Assembly: GCA_016719945.1 (NCBI GenBank)
Contig: JADJYE010000035.1
Span: forward strand, 124,001 to 188,000
Origin: Polyangiaceae bacterium
Lineage (GTDB): Bacteria > Myxococcota_A > Polyangia > Polyangiales > Polyangiaceae
Length of the DNA: 64,000 nucleotides
Reading direction: 5' to 3'
Shown here: piece by piece, positions 44,954 through 53,555 of the stretch
Layout: every line of letters starts with the position of its first letter
How positions within the stretch are numbered: position 1 is the first letter of the stretch
Notes under the pieces: generated by a model
Databases searched by the model: none
Told to the model about the DNA's origin: nothing
Seen by the model: the letters and a program-made list of their open reading frames with translations, nothing else
Made by a program: the position numbers and the translations under genes

Positions 44954-47673
44954 CACTCACGCTCCTGCTGCGCGAGCTCTTCGACGGACAGTCCGCGGTG
45001 GATCACCGTTTCGTACGCGCGCAGCGACGCGAGATCGGGGACACCGTCCCCGTCGAAGTCTCCGAACGCCACGGCGGCGGTCGGCGGTGCGCCTTCGAGC
45101 GCCGTAGTGCAGGTCGAGGACTCGCACAGCAGCGGGCCTTGGCTGCTCCCGAGCCCGAGGTACGGGGCGTCGCTCGTGCCAGCGAAGAACGTGAAGGGCG
45201 TCACACCCTCAGGGACCTCGAGGGCCCCCTCGGTGAAGGAGCCATCGTCGTCTTGCCAGAAGGAATAGATGGCAGATCCCTCATCGAGCGACAGGCGCCC
45301 GACGACGTCGGAGAGGCTGTCCCCGTCGACGTCGAAGACTGCGACGTTCGAGTCCGCGTAGCTGAAGATCCGATACGCGGGTGTCCACGCCTCGTCGCCT
45401 GGTGCGAGGAGCCAAGGCACGGTGAGCGTGGAGCTGGAGCCGATGTGCGCCGTGAACTCGAAGCCGTCTCCCCGCCTGAGGCCAAGGTAGAACCCTGGGG
45501 TCACGACGCGCGTCCCTGCCGTCTCGGGCCCCAACGTGGCCGCCCAGACCACGACGTCGAGCTGCCCATCGGCGTCGAAATCACCGGTCGCGAGGCTGCC
45601 GCTCATGATGGCGGTCACCGCCTCGGCCTCGTCCATCGGCGCGATCGGGAAGAAGCGAGTGCCGACGATGTCAGCGTCCGGTCCCGTGTCGAGGGCGCGG
45701 AGCTGCAGCGCGCCCTCCCAATACGTGAGCACCAGCACGTCCTCCCTGGGCAGCTCGACAGAGCCCTCCTCTGGCACCTCGAGCAGCGCGGCGGTGACCG
45801 GAACGAGCCCGTTGTTGGTGACCACCGAGCCCTCGCTCACCAGCGAGGGGATCGAATCGAGCAGCGGGTAGGCACACTTGAGCTGCCGTGAGGCCGCGCC
45901 GATGAACACGCCCGCGCGCCGCGCCGCGCCGTCCCCGCAGGTGGTCATCACCCCGAAGTCGTCGATGCCGTCGAAGTCGGGGAAGCGGATGAGGCGGCCG
46001 GCGACGGCCTCGAAGCTGCCCGGCAGCGCCCCGAGCGGCTGCAGGTCGTCCGCGTGGCCGAAGGGAACTCCCCACAGGATCGAGAGGTCCGCGTCGTCCC
46101 CGCAGCCTCGCTCTTCGGACGCCCGGCCGAGCACCAGGGTGTCGGTGACGTCGTCCCCGTCGAAGTCCCCGGCGACGAGCTGGCGAGTCGGCTTGTCGGT
46201 GACGACGCGGGAGGGGTTCACGTTCGTCCCGTCGCCGTCCAGCCGGAAGAGATCGAGCCCGGTCGCTGCCTCGGAGCCCGCTACCATGAAGCCCGCGTTC
46301 ACGTCGATCATCGCGCTCGTCCACGGCGCGAAGCTCGTGTTCGTCGCGATCACGCTGAAGCAGCCTTGCGTGAGCGGCATCGGCCCACAAAGCGGGACGC
46401 CGAAGGTCAGGGCTGCGGGCTCCACGACGACCGGGAGGTCTCCACCAAGCTCGTAGACCCCCATCGCGACGGGCGTCCGCGCGGCGATCGCGTCCGCGCT
46501 GGCTGGCAGCTCCTCGGGGCCGAAGACGACATATTCATAGGCGTCGAGCACCAGCTCGCCTTGAGCGTCGAGGCGCGAGGTCCGGATGAAGATCTGCCCT
46601 TGCGCGCCGAGCTCTGCGTGCCCCAGGATCGTCGCCCCGTTGCTCTTCTTCATCGCGAACGGGCCCGCCAGCAGGCGTCGGCCCGTCGCGCCGAAGTGAG
46701 CCAGCGGCCGCGGATCACGTCGCGCCTCGTCGATGTGCGGCTCGAGCACCAGGATGCGATCGCCCGCCGCGCTGTCGCCGGAGAGCCCGATGGCGATCTC
46801 GTCGTTGGGCAGAGGGACCACCCCGATGTAATCCTCGAGCTCGAGGTCGGCGAGGGTGATGCCGACGACCGAGCCGAGGCCGTAGCCGTCGATGACGGCC
46901 ACGTTGAGGGTGGGATCGCTCGCGAACTGGATCTCGAGATCGCCTCCCACCTCGGTGAGCAGGCCCTCGACGTGGAACCCCGTGTAGTCGAGCAGCGCGG
47001 CTTGATCGAACGCGGCCGCAGACGCGGGGATGGCGAACGGTCGGCTCTCTGTCTCCACGGGCAGAGGGGCGTAGCCCTTCGGCGTGAAATTCCTGCCGGT
47101 GTTGCGCATCACCAGGAGCCCTGAAAAATCAGGGATGATCACCTCGGGGCGGCCGTCGCCCGAGAGGTCCCCTGTGGTGCTCGGCAAGAGCGCGATGGGC
47201 GTCGACAGCGCCAGGGTCTCCCGCAGCGTCCCCCCCGGGTCGAAGGTGTGGAGGCGAGCCTCCGGCGCGAGCGGTCGCGACACCAGCAGGTCGTCGACCC
47301 CGTCGCCGTCGAAGTCCTCGACCGACGCGTCGATCCCTGTCGTCTCGAGCTGCAGCATCGGCGTCTGCGCGAAGGTCCACGTGGGGCGCCTGCACACGCC
47401 GTCGACCCCCGGACCGTACCCCCTCGGGCAGTCGTGATCGTCGTCGTGGAGGTAGAGGCACGCCGCGCTCGTCCCCGGCTGACCGCACAGCGTCTCCCCA
47501 CCCGTGACGCTGACCTCCCTGCCGAACGTGTCGCACGCCTCCCAGCCCTCGACGACCGTGTTCCCGCACTCGTCGGGCCGGATCTCGGGGAGGTCGTCGC
47601 AAGCGGCGCCCGCGAGGGCGGTGCCCACGCACAGCAGGCCCGCGAGCGCGACCCGGAAGCGATAGGGGCTCAT
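44953..47673 (-). CDS. FG-GAP/VCBS-repeat lipoprotein
   Basis: 906 residues from ATG 47673. The open frame runs far upstream to 51045, but that is shadow of the VWA gene on the other strand. A lipobox (LAGAAC) follows the signal. The mature protein is a series of FG-GAP-like, Asp-rich calcium-binding loops: DFDGDGVDD, DLSGDGRPE, DFDGDDVTD, DFDADGQLD, DVDGDSLSD and DFDGDGVPD. These form integrin-alpha-type beta-propeller blades. It is probably a surface adhesin or scaffold. The region near residues 30-60 has several cysteines. It is translationally coupled to the PEGA protein. Confidence 0.86.
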   Translation of the reverse strand: MSPYRFRVALAGLLCVGTALAGAACDDLPEIRPDECGNTVVEGWEACDTFGREVSVTGGETLCGQPGTSAACLYLHDDDHDCPRGYGPGVDGVCRRPTWTFAQTPMLQLETTGIDASVEDFDGDGVDDLLVSRPLAPEARLHTFDPGGTLRETLALSTPIALLPSTTGDLSGDGRPEVIIPDFSGLLVMRNTGRNFTPKGYAPLPVETESRPFAIPASAAAFDQAALLDYTGFHVEGLLTEVGGDLEIQFASDPTLNVAVIDGYGLGSVVGITLADLELEDYIGVVPLPNDEIAIGLSGDSAAGDRILVLEPHIDEARRDPRPLAHFGATGRRLLAGPFAMKKSNGATILGHAELGAQGQIFIRTSRLDAQGELVLDAYEYVVFGPEELPASADAIAARTPVAMGVYELGGDLPVVVEPAALTFGVPLCGPMPLTQGCFSVIATNTSFAPWTSAMIDVNAGFMVAGSEAATGLDLFRLDGDGTNVNPSRVVTDKPTRQLVAGDFDGDDVTDTLVLGRASEERGCGDDADLSILWGVPFGHADDLQPLGALPGSFEAVAGRLIRFPDFDGIDDFGVMTTCGDGAARRAGVFIGAASRQLKCAYPLLDSIPSLVSEGSVVTNNGLVPVTAALLEVPEEGSVELPREDVLVLTYWEGALQLRALDTGPDADIVGTRFFPIAPMDEAEAVTAIMSGSLATGDFDADGQLDVVVWAATLGPETAGTRVVTPGFYLGLRRGDGFEFTAHIGSSSTLTVPWLLAPGDEAWTPAYRIFSYADSNVAVFDVDGDSLSDVVGRLSLDEGSAIYSFWQDDDGSFTEGALEVPEGVTPFTFFAGTSDAPYLGLGSSQGPLLCESSTCTTALEGAPPTAAVAFGDFDGDGVPDLASLRAYETVIHRGLSVEELAQQERE

Positions 47674-47757
47674 CGGGCCCGATGGTAGCGGCCGGCGTCG
47701 TTCGTCGCGACCCCAACGAGCGCGGGAACTGGGCTCGATTGCGCTTGTCTCAGGGGC

Positions 47758-50700
47758 ATGCGGCGGGCGTGGACGTCGGCGCTTTGCGCCGTTGGGGCTC
47801 TCTTTGTGTCGTGTTCCCGCGAGCCCGGGCTCGGTGGAGCGCCGTTGGTCGCGACCCCGGCGTTCGTCGCGCTCGAGGACCCCGGGCTCGCCGAGTCTCC
47901 GGTGACGCGGGCACCGTTCTCTCTCACGGCCTCCGATGGAACCGGGCTCACGCTGCTCGCCGTGCGCGCCGAGGCGGTGGTCGACGACCCGCTCGCGCTG
48001 TCGCAGGTGCACATGACCTTCGAGAACCCGACGAACCGCCTGATCGAGGGGCGCTTCACCTTCACGCTGCCCGAGGGCGCGGCGCTCAGTCGCTTCGCGA
48101 TGAAGGTGAACGGCCGCTGGCAAGAGGGCGAGGTCGTCGAGAAGCAGCGTGCCCGCGTGACCTACGAGGAGTTCTTGCATCGTCGTGTGGACCCTGCGCT
48201 GCTCGAGCAGGGCGCGGGCAACGAGGTGTCTGTCCGCATCTTCCCCATCCCAGCCGGCGCGGAGCGAGAGATCCTCGTCGCCTACTCGGAGACGCTGCCC
48301 TCGAGCGAGCCGTATCGTCTTCGACTCGGCGGGCTGCCGGCGATCGGGCTGCTCGACGCGCGCATCTTCGTCGGAGCCAAGATGGTGCTCTCGGCGCGCA
48401 CCGAAAATGAGGTGCCGGCTGGCGATCTCGTCCTGCCCCCGTCGTCTTGGGCGAGAGGTCCCTCGTCGGGCGTCCGCGCGGAGAAGGCCATCGTGGCGCG
48501 CGTGCGGCTCCCCCTCGATGGCGCGGCCTCCGAGGCGATCGACAGCGCCGTCGTGCTCGTCGACACGAGCGCGTCGCGCGTGCTCGATCTGGGGCAGGAG
48601 GTGGCTGCCCTGCGCGCTCTCGCGCAGGGGCTCCCGAAGGACGCCAGGCTCAGGGTCGCGTGCTTCGATCAGACGATCGCGCCCATCTACGAGGGGCCCG
48701 CGTCGGGGCTCGGCGAGGACCACCTCGCGAAGATCAAGTCGCGCCGCGCGCTCGGCGCGTCGGATCTCGAACGCGCCCTGCGTTGGGCGCACGACACGAC
48801 CAAGCTCGACCCTTCGCTCACGCACCGGTTGATCGTCATGTCGGATGGTGTCGCGACCGCAGGCGAACAGGACGAGGCGGCGCTCGCAGAGCTCGCCTCG
48901 AGGCTCTCGGCCCGAGGCTTCTCTCGCGCCGACGCGCTCTCCATCGGCGGCATCAAGAGCGAGCCGTCGCTCGAGCGGATCGTGAAGGGAGGGCTCCCCT
49001 CCGCGGGGGTCGTGGTCGCCCTCGAGAAGGGGCCGCAGGCCGTGCTCGCGAAGCTCACGACCAAGACCCTCCCGGCGCAGCCTGTCACCGTCCCCGGCGC
49101 GTCGTGGTCGTATCCCAAGCAGGTCTTCGCTCAACCCGGTGACGAGATCACCGTCTACGCCGAGCTCGGCGTGGCCACCGCCCCACCCACCGTCAAGGTG
49201 GGCGCTTCGACGTTCGAGCCCACGCTCATCGCTTCGTCGGCGCCGCTCGTCGCGCGCACGCTCGCCGTCGCGAAGATCCGCGAGCTGGAGGCGACCGAGG
49301 GCGATGGCGCGCGGCAGAAGATCATCGAGCTCTCGACCCAGCATCGGGTGGTCAGCGAGCACACCAGCATGCTCGTGCTCGAGACCGAGCGCGATTACCA
49401 GCAGTTCAAGATCGACCGAACCTCCAAGGTCGACGTGCTCGGGGTGGTCGACGGCCGCGCCGCGGTGCTCTCTCAAGATCGTTTCTCGGGCGAGCTCGCG
49501 GTCACCAGCGCGAGCCCGGGCGTGGCGGCTCCAGCGCCCGTCGCCGCGACGGTCTCGGGCAACCTGTGGGGCTCCGAGATCGGCGACGCGTTCGGCGCGG
49601 GGGGGCTGGGCCTGTCGGGGATCGGCGAGGGCGGGGGCGGCGTGGGCCTCGGCAACGTGGGCACTGCTGGCGCGAGCGCGGGCGTCAGCTCGGGGGCCAG
49701 CTTCGGCCTCGGGCACAGCCTGCCCTCGGGCGGCGGGAAGGCTCCGAAGGTCCGCATGGGCGCGACCCAGGTGTCGGGTCGCCTTCCTCCCGAGGTCGTG
49801 CAGCGCATCGTGCGGCAGAACTTCGGCCGGATCCGGGCTTGCTACCAGGAGGCCTTGCGTACCAGCCCGAGCTTGCAAGGGCGCGTGGTGGTGCGCTTCA
49901 AGATCGCGAAGGACGGGAGCGTCACCGACGCGACCGGGCAGGGCTCCGATCTCCCTTCGCCCGCCGTGATCGCCTGCATCGTGCAGGTCTTCCGATCGCT
50001 CAGCTTCCCCGCGCCGGAGAGCGGAACGGTGATCGTCTCGTACCCGATCATGCTCGCGGAGGGCTCGGACACCGAAGCCCCGCCGGCCTCCTTGCCGATC
50101 CCGGTGGCGCGCCGCTCGGCGAGCCTGCTCGACCCTCCTGCCCCGCCGCCAGCCGCCCCCTACTCGGGCGCCTTCGGAGAGGTCATGGCTGCGCTCGCGA
50201 AGCAGGACAAGCCCTCGGCGTGGAACGCCGCCTGGAAATTCCGCGCGGCGTCGCCCACCGACGTCCTCTCGTTCGTCGCCCTGGGCGAGGCAGCCGAGGC
50301 CGCCGGCGAACAGGAGCTCGCCGCCCGTGCGTACGGCTCGCTCATCGATCTGTGGTCGTATCGGGTGGACATGCGCCGGTTTGCTGCGCAACGCCTCGAG
50401 CGGATCGGGGGCAGCTCCCCCATGTCGCTCGCGGTGGACTCTTATGACAAGGCGCTCGCGGATCGCCCCGACCACGTGACGAGCGGTCGAGGCCGCGCGC
50501 TCGCGCTGCTCAAGGTCGGCAAGCCGCGCCAGGCGTTCGAGGCCGTGGAGGCGGCGCTCGCGGTCGCCGAGAAGGGCGTCCGGTCGGTCGGCGCGCTCGA
50601 GGTCCTGCGCGCGGACCTCGGCCTCGCGGGCGCGGCTTGGGTCGCCGCCGAGCCCGACAAGCGCCTCATCATCCTCGATCGGCTCGGCACCCGCGGCGCC

Positions 50701-51093
50701 AACCTGGAGGTCAAGCCGAGCCTGCGGTTCGTGCTCGTGTGGGAGACCGACACGAATGACGTCGACCTTCACGTCACCGACGCGGAGGGCGGTCACGCCT
50801 ACTACTCCCACCGCTCTCTCTCGTCGGGGGGGATGATGTCTCCCGACGTCACCACTGGCTATGGTCCGGAGATGTACGCGGTCTCCAAAGACAAGGGCGA
50901 CTTCGCGTTCCCGTTCGGCCTGTCGGTGCACTACTTCGCGCGAGGCGCGATGGGCTTCGGGATGGGCAAGGTCGAGATCATTCGGCACGACGGAGCTGGC
51001 CAGGTCTCCTTCGAGGACCGGCCGTTCGTGCTGATGACCGATCACGCCAAGGTCGATCTGGGTGCGGTGACCGCGACCGGGAAGAAGGGCTGA
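47758..51093 (+). CDS. Mosaic VIT-VWA-AgmX-TPR-DUF2135 lipoprotein
   Basis: 1111 residues; lipoprotein-type signal (LFVSC near residue 19). A VIT domain spans ~58-195 (EGRFTFTLPEGAALS, VNGRWQEGEVV). A VWA domain begins near 263 with the metal site DTSAS, then LIVMSDGVATAG. Around 601-765 comes the AgmX/PglI C-terminal-like region (GDAFGAGGLGLSGIGEGG, VSGRLPPEVVQRIVRQNFGRIRACY), which in myxobacteria is tied to gliding motility or outer-membrane assemblies. A helical TPR-like part (~800-980) follows. The end has DTNDVDLHVTDAEGGHAYYSH, a YfaP/DUF2135-type fold. Such a combination is rare as far as I know. It diverges from the FG-GAP gene. Confidence 0.87.
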   Translation: MRRAWTSALCAVGALFVSCSREPGLGGAPLVATPAFVALEDPGLAESPVTRAPFSLTASDGTGLTLLAVRAEAVVDDPLALSQVHMTFENPTNRLIEGRFTFTLPEGAALSRFAMKVNGRWQEGEVVEKQRARVTYEEFLHRRVDPALLEQGAGNEVSVRIFPIPAGAEREILVAYSETLPSSEPYRLRLGGLPAIGLLDARIFVGAKMVLSARTENEVPAGDLVLPPSSWARGPSSGVRAEKAIVARVRLPLDGAASEAIDSAVVLVDTSASRVLDLGQEVAALRALAQGLPKDARLRVACFDQTIAPIYEGPASGLGEDHLAKIKSRRALGASDLERALRWAHDTTKLDPSLTHRLIVMSDGVATAGEQDEAALAELASRLSARGFSRADALSIGGIKSEPSLERIVKGGLPSAGVVVALEKGPQAVLAKLTTKTLPAQPVTVPGASWSYPKQVFAQPGDEITVYAELGVATAPPTVKVGASTFEPTLIASSAPLVARTLAVAKIRELEATEGDGARQKIIELSTQHRVVSEHTSMLVLETERDYQQFKIDRTSKVDVLGVVDGRAAVLSQDRFSGELAVTSASPGVAAPAPVAATVSGNLWGSEIGDAFGAGGLGLSGIGEGGGGVGLGNVGTAGASAGVSSGASFGLGHSLPSGGGKAPKVRMGATQVSGRLPPEVVQRIVRQNFGRIRACYQEALRTSPSLQGRVVVRFKIAKDGSVTDATGQGSDLPSPAVIACIVQVFRSLSFPAPESGTVIVSYPIMLAEGSDTEAPPASLPIPVARRSASLLDPPAPPPAAPYSGAFGEVMAALAKQDKPSAWNAAWKFRAASPTDVLSFVALGEAAEAAGEQELAARAYGSLIDLWSYRVDMRRFAAQRLERIGGSSPMSLAVDSYDKALADRPDHVTSGRGRALALLKVGKPRQAFEAVEAALAVAEKGVRSVGALEVLRADLGLAGAAWVAAEPDKRLIILDRLGTRGANLEVKPSLRFVLVWETDTNDVDLHVTDAEGGHAYYSHRSLSSGGMMSPDVTTGYGPEMYAVSKDKGDFAFPFGLSVHYFARGAMGFGMGKVEIIRHDGAGQVSFEDRPFVLMTDHAKVDLGAVTATGKKG

Positions 51094-51103
51094 GGTCTGG
51101 GCC

Positions 51104-51871
51104 TCAAGCCGGGGTCGACTCGAAGAGCGTCGCCCCGACCTGCGCGCGCAGCGGCTTGAGCGCGGCGGAGATCGTCTGGCGCGTCTTGTCGCGCAGCGCG
51201 GCCAGGTCTTCCGGGCCGAGCCCCGTGGTCGGGATCGGGGAGAGCACCTTCACGACGGCGTCCGCTCGCCCGAGGTAGGGGGCCTCGCGCAGCAGACAGT
51301 TGCGAGTGCCGGCGATCGCCATCGGAAGGATGGGGACGCCGGCTTCGATCGCGAGCTTGAACGCACCGTCGCGGAAGGGCAGCAGCTCGCCCGTCTTCGA
51401 GCGGGTGCCCTCCGGGAAGATCATGACCGAGATCCCGGCGTCGAGCGCGCGCCTGCACTCGGCGAACATCGCGCGGACGCTGTCGCCGTCGCCTCGCGTG
51501 AGGGGGATGTCGCCGCTGACCCGGAACGTGATGCCGACGAGGGGCATCTTGTAGAGCTCGCGCTTCGCCACCCAGCGCATGTCCCACGGCAGATGAGAGA
51601 GCAGGAAGGGGTCGGCGTTGGACTCGTGGTTCGACACGCAGACGTAGGGGCGGGTCTTCACGTCGGCGGGCGGTTGCCCCTCGACGTGGAAGCGCCACAG
51701 CGGCGTGAGCGAGCTCGACAGGCGCCCGAGCCGGCGCATCCACCGGCCGGCGCGACGCTGCGTGGGGTCGCCCTTGTCGAGCAGGTGCATGAGGCCCATC
51801 GGCGGCGTGCACGCCACGAGGCAGGCGCTGAACTCGAGCATCGTGAAGGCGGTGGCGGCGACATCTCGCAT
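51104..51871 (-). CDS. 1-acyl-sn-glycerol-3-phosphate acyltransferase (PlsC family)
   Basis: 255 residues. The catalytic motif NHESNAD has His82 and Asp87 in the NHx4D pattern; FPEGTRS (151-157) and ILPMAIAGT are the other conserved blocks. It should acylate lysophosphatidic acid to phosphatidic acid in phospholipid synthesis, at the inner membrane; other lysophospholipids are possible. An N-terminal hydrophobic stretch (FTMLEFSACLVACTPPMGLMHLL) probably anchors it. It converges with the VWA gene, 11 bases apart, and no terminator is seen. Confidence 0.93.
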   Translation of the reverse strand: MRDVAATAFTMLEFSACLVACTPPMGLMHLLDKGDPTQRRAGRWMRRLGRLSSSLTPLWRFHVEGQPPADVKTRPYVCVSNHESNADPFLLSHLPWDMRWVAKRELYKMPLVGITFRVSGDIPLTRGDGDSVRAMFAECRRALDAGISVMIFPEGTRSKTGELLPFRDGAFKLAIEAGVPILPMAIAGTRNCLLREAPYLGRADAVVKVLSPIPTTGLGPEDLAALRDKTRQTISAALKPLRAQVGATLFESTPA

Positions 51872-51930
51872 GACGCGCGCATCTTGCGCTGGGCCGCCGC
51901 CCGCTGTCTGTCACGGTTCGGTTGAGACGC

Positions 51931-52626
51931 TCAGAACGCCTCGTAGCCGATGCTCACCGTCGGTGAAGGGAGGACCGCGCCGTCCGCGAAGTGCACGTGC
52001 AGGTCGGCGCCGATCATCAGGCCCTTCCGCCTGCCACCCACCAGCCCGTCTCCGACCACCGGGTAGCCGCCCACCCGGACGTGGAGCTCGCCTGCCGGGA
52101 CGGTGCCTCCGAACTGGACGAGGCCGCCGCCTCCGCCGACGCCGACGAAGATGTGGTCGATGAACGTGAAGTCCACCACCAGCGTTCCGCCGGCGCTCCC
52201 CGCGAACGCCCCGCTCCCCGCGCCGAGGGCGAGGTGCGGCTGCACGTAGACCCCGAGGAGGTCCATGATCTGGACGCCGATCCTTCCGTCGACGGTGCCG
52301 AGGCCTGCCGCTGCCCCCGAGTAAAAGAGGCCGCCGCCGCCGATGGAGATGCCCCCGCGGAAGCGAGGCTCGTCCTCGTCCTCCTCGGGCTGCTTCGCCA
52401 CCTCCTCGTCCCCATCGTCCTTCTCCTCGGAGGACTTCCTGACCTTCTTCTTTTTCTTGTCCGCGTCGGCCGGCTCGCCCTCCGGCGCTGGCTCGGCGGC
52501 GGGCTTCGCCGCCTCGTCGGGCGGCGGGGAGGCCGGCGGGGCGTCATCGGCGAGGGCCGCGCCCGAGGCGGTGAAGACGACACAACAACCCAGGACCTGA
52601 AGCGCGCGAAAGCTGAGGTTAACCAT
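51931..52626 (-). CDS. Exported outer-membrane-type protein with acidic/basic linker
   Basis: 231 residues from ATG 52626, with a good GGGGAG site. A signal peptide ends near ALAD. A Pro/Ala region and a very charged segment (DKKKKKVRKSSEEKDDGDEE) lead to a Gly-rich beta domain with alternating hydrophobics (GGISIGGGGLFYSG, GVYVQPHLALGAGSGAF, HIFVGVGGGGGLVQFG) ending in an aromatic (GYEAF), as in outer-membrane beta-barrels. It may be an OmpA-barrel-sized porin-like protein. The open frame extends to 53475 but that part is antisense to the E2-like gene. Function unknown. Confidence 0.78.
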   Translation of the reverse strand: MVNLSFRALQVLGCCVVFTASGAALADDAPPASPPPDEAAKPAAEPAPEGEPADADKKKKKVRKSSEEKDDGDEEVAKQPEEDEDEPRFRGGISIGGGGLFYSGAAAGLGTVDGRIGVQIMDLLGVYVQPHLALGAGSGAFAGSAGGTLVVDFTFIDHIFVGVGGGGGLVQFGGTVPAGELHVRVGGYPVVGDGLVGGRRKGLMIGADLHVHFADGAVLPSPTVSIGYEAF

Positions 52627-52749
52627 ATTCTCCCCTCGTACGCTGCCATCGTCGGCCAGTCCCTCGTTCAGGGCGAAGTAAGCAGCAACTCGGCGTCCAG
52701 CCTGCCGCCACGACGCGCTGCGGCGCCAACTCGCGGTAGTCTCACCAGC

Positions 52750-53544
52750 ATGCGAAGGCTCAGCGGGTGGCGGCGGATCGCGGACGCGATGTGGACGGCC
52801 CCCAACGACCCACAGATCTATGGGTCGATCGACGTCGACGCGAGCGCGGTGTTGGCGCTGGTCGCGGCGATGCGAGAGCGAGGGCACCGCGTCACCGTGA
52901 CCCACCTCGTCGGGCGAGCGCTCGCGAGGGCGATCGCGGCCGTGCCGGCGATCAACGTCCGCCTCGTCGGGGGCTACGCCGTCCCGCGGGCCTCGGTCGA
53001 TATCTTCTTCATCACGGCGGTCGAGAGCGGCAACGACCTGTCGGGCGTGAAGGTCGAGCGCACCGATCAGAAGTCGGTGATCGAGGTCGCCGAGGAGCTG
53101 GGTAAGCGGGCGCGGTCGATGAAGCGCGGCGACGACCCCGACCTGGCGAAGACCAAGCGTGCGATGCAGGTGTTGCCCAAGCACGTGCTGCGCGCGGCGC
53201 TGCGCTTCACGGCGTTCCTCACGGGGGACCTGAACCAGGAGATCGGCGCCCTGGCCCTCCGGCGCGCGCCGTTCGGCAGCGCGATGGTGACGAGCGTGGG
53301 CATGTTCGGGCTGCCCATGGGCTTCGCGCCCCTGGCGTGGATGTACAGGGTCCCGATCCTGGTGCTGGTGGGGGAGGTGACCAAGAAGCCGGTCGTCATC
53401 GGCGACGCCATCGAGGTGCGGCCCGTGCTCCCGATCTGCGCGACGATCGACCACCGCTACGTCGACGGCTTCCACATCTCAAAGCTCTTCGACGTCTTCA
53501 GGGCGTACCTCGCCGCCCCCGAGGAGCACGAGCCCAAGGCCTGA
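52750..53544 (+). CDS. Stand-alone 2-oxoacid dehydrogenase E2-type acyltransferase domain
   Basis: 264 residues from ATG 52750. It matches the catalytic core of E2/chloramphenicol acetyltransferase fold enzymes: MRRLSGWRRIADAMWTAPNDPQIYG at the start, INVRLVGG, VGMFGLPMGFAPLAW and the catalytic TIDHRYVDGFH near the end, fitting DHRxxDG. It lacks the lipoyl and E1/E3-binding domains of true pyruvate-dehydrogenase E2, so its acyl donor is probably CoA and its acceptor unknown. A DALRF-like hydrophobic segment is present. It is isolated: no E1 or E3 gene nearby. It converges with the sarcosine-oxidase-like gene. Confidence 0.82.
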   Translation: MRRLSGWRRIADAMWTAPNDPQIYGSIDVDASAVLALVAAMRERGHRVTVTHLVGRALARAIAAVPAINVRLVGGYAVPRASVDIFFITAVESGNDLSGVKVERTDQKSVIEVAEELGKRARSMKRGDDPDLAKTKRAMQVLPKHVLRAALRFTAFLTGDLNQEIGALALRRAPFGSAMVTSVGMFGLPMGFAPLAWMYRVPILVLVGEVTKKPVVIGDAIEVRPVLPICATIDHRYVDGFHISKLFDVFRAYLAAPEEHEPKA

Positions 53545-53555
53545 GCGGCAGGCGC

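Noticed and set aside
47674..51045. Upstream extension of the FG-GAP gene's frame
   Set aside because: It is antisense to the VWA mosaic gene; the lipoprotein signal at 47673 marks the true start.
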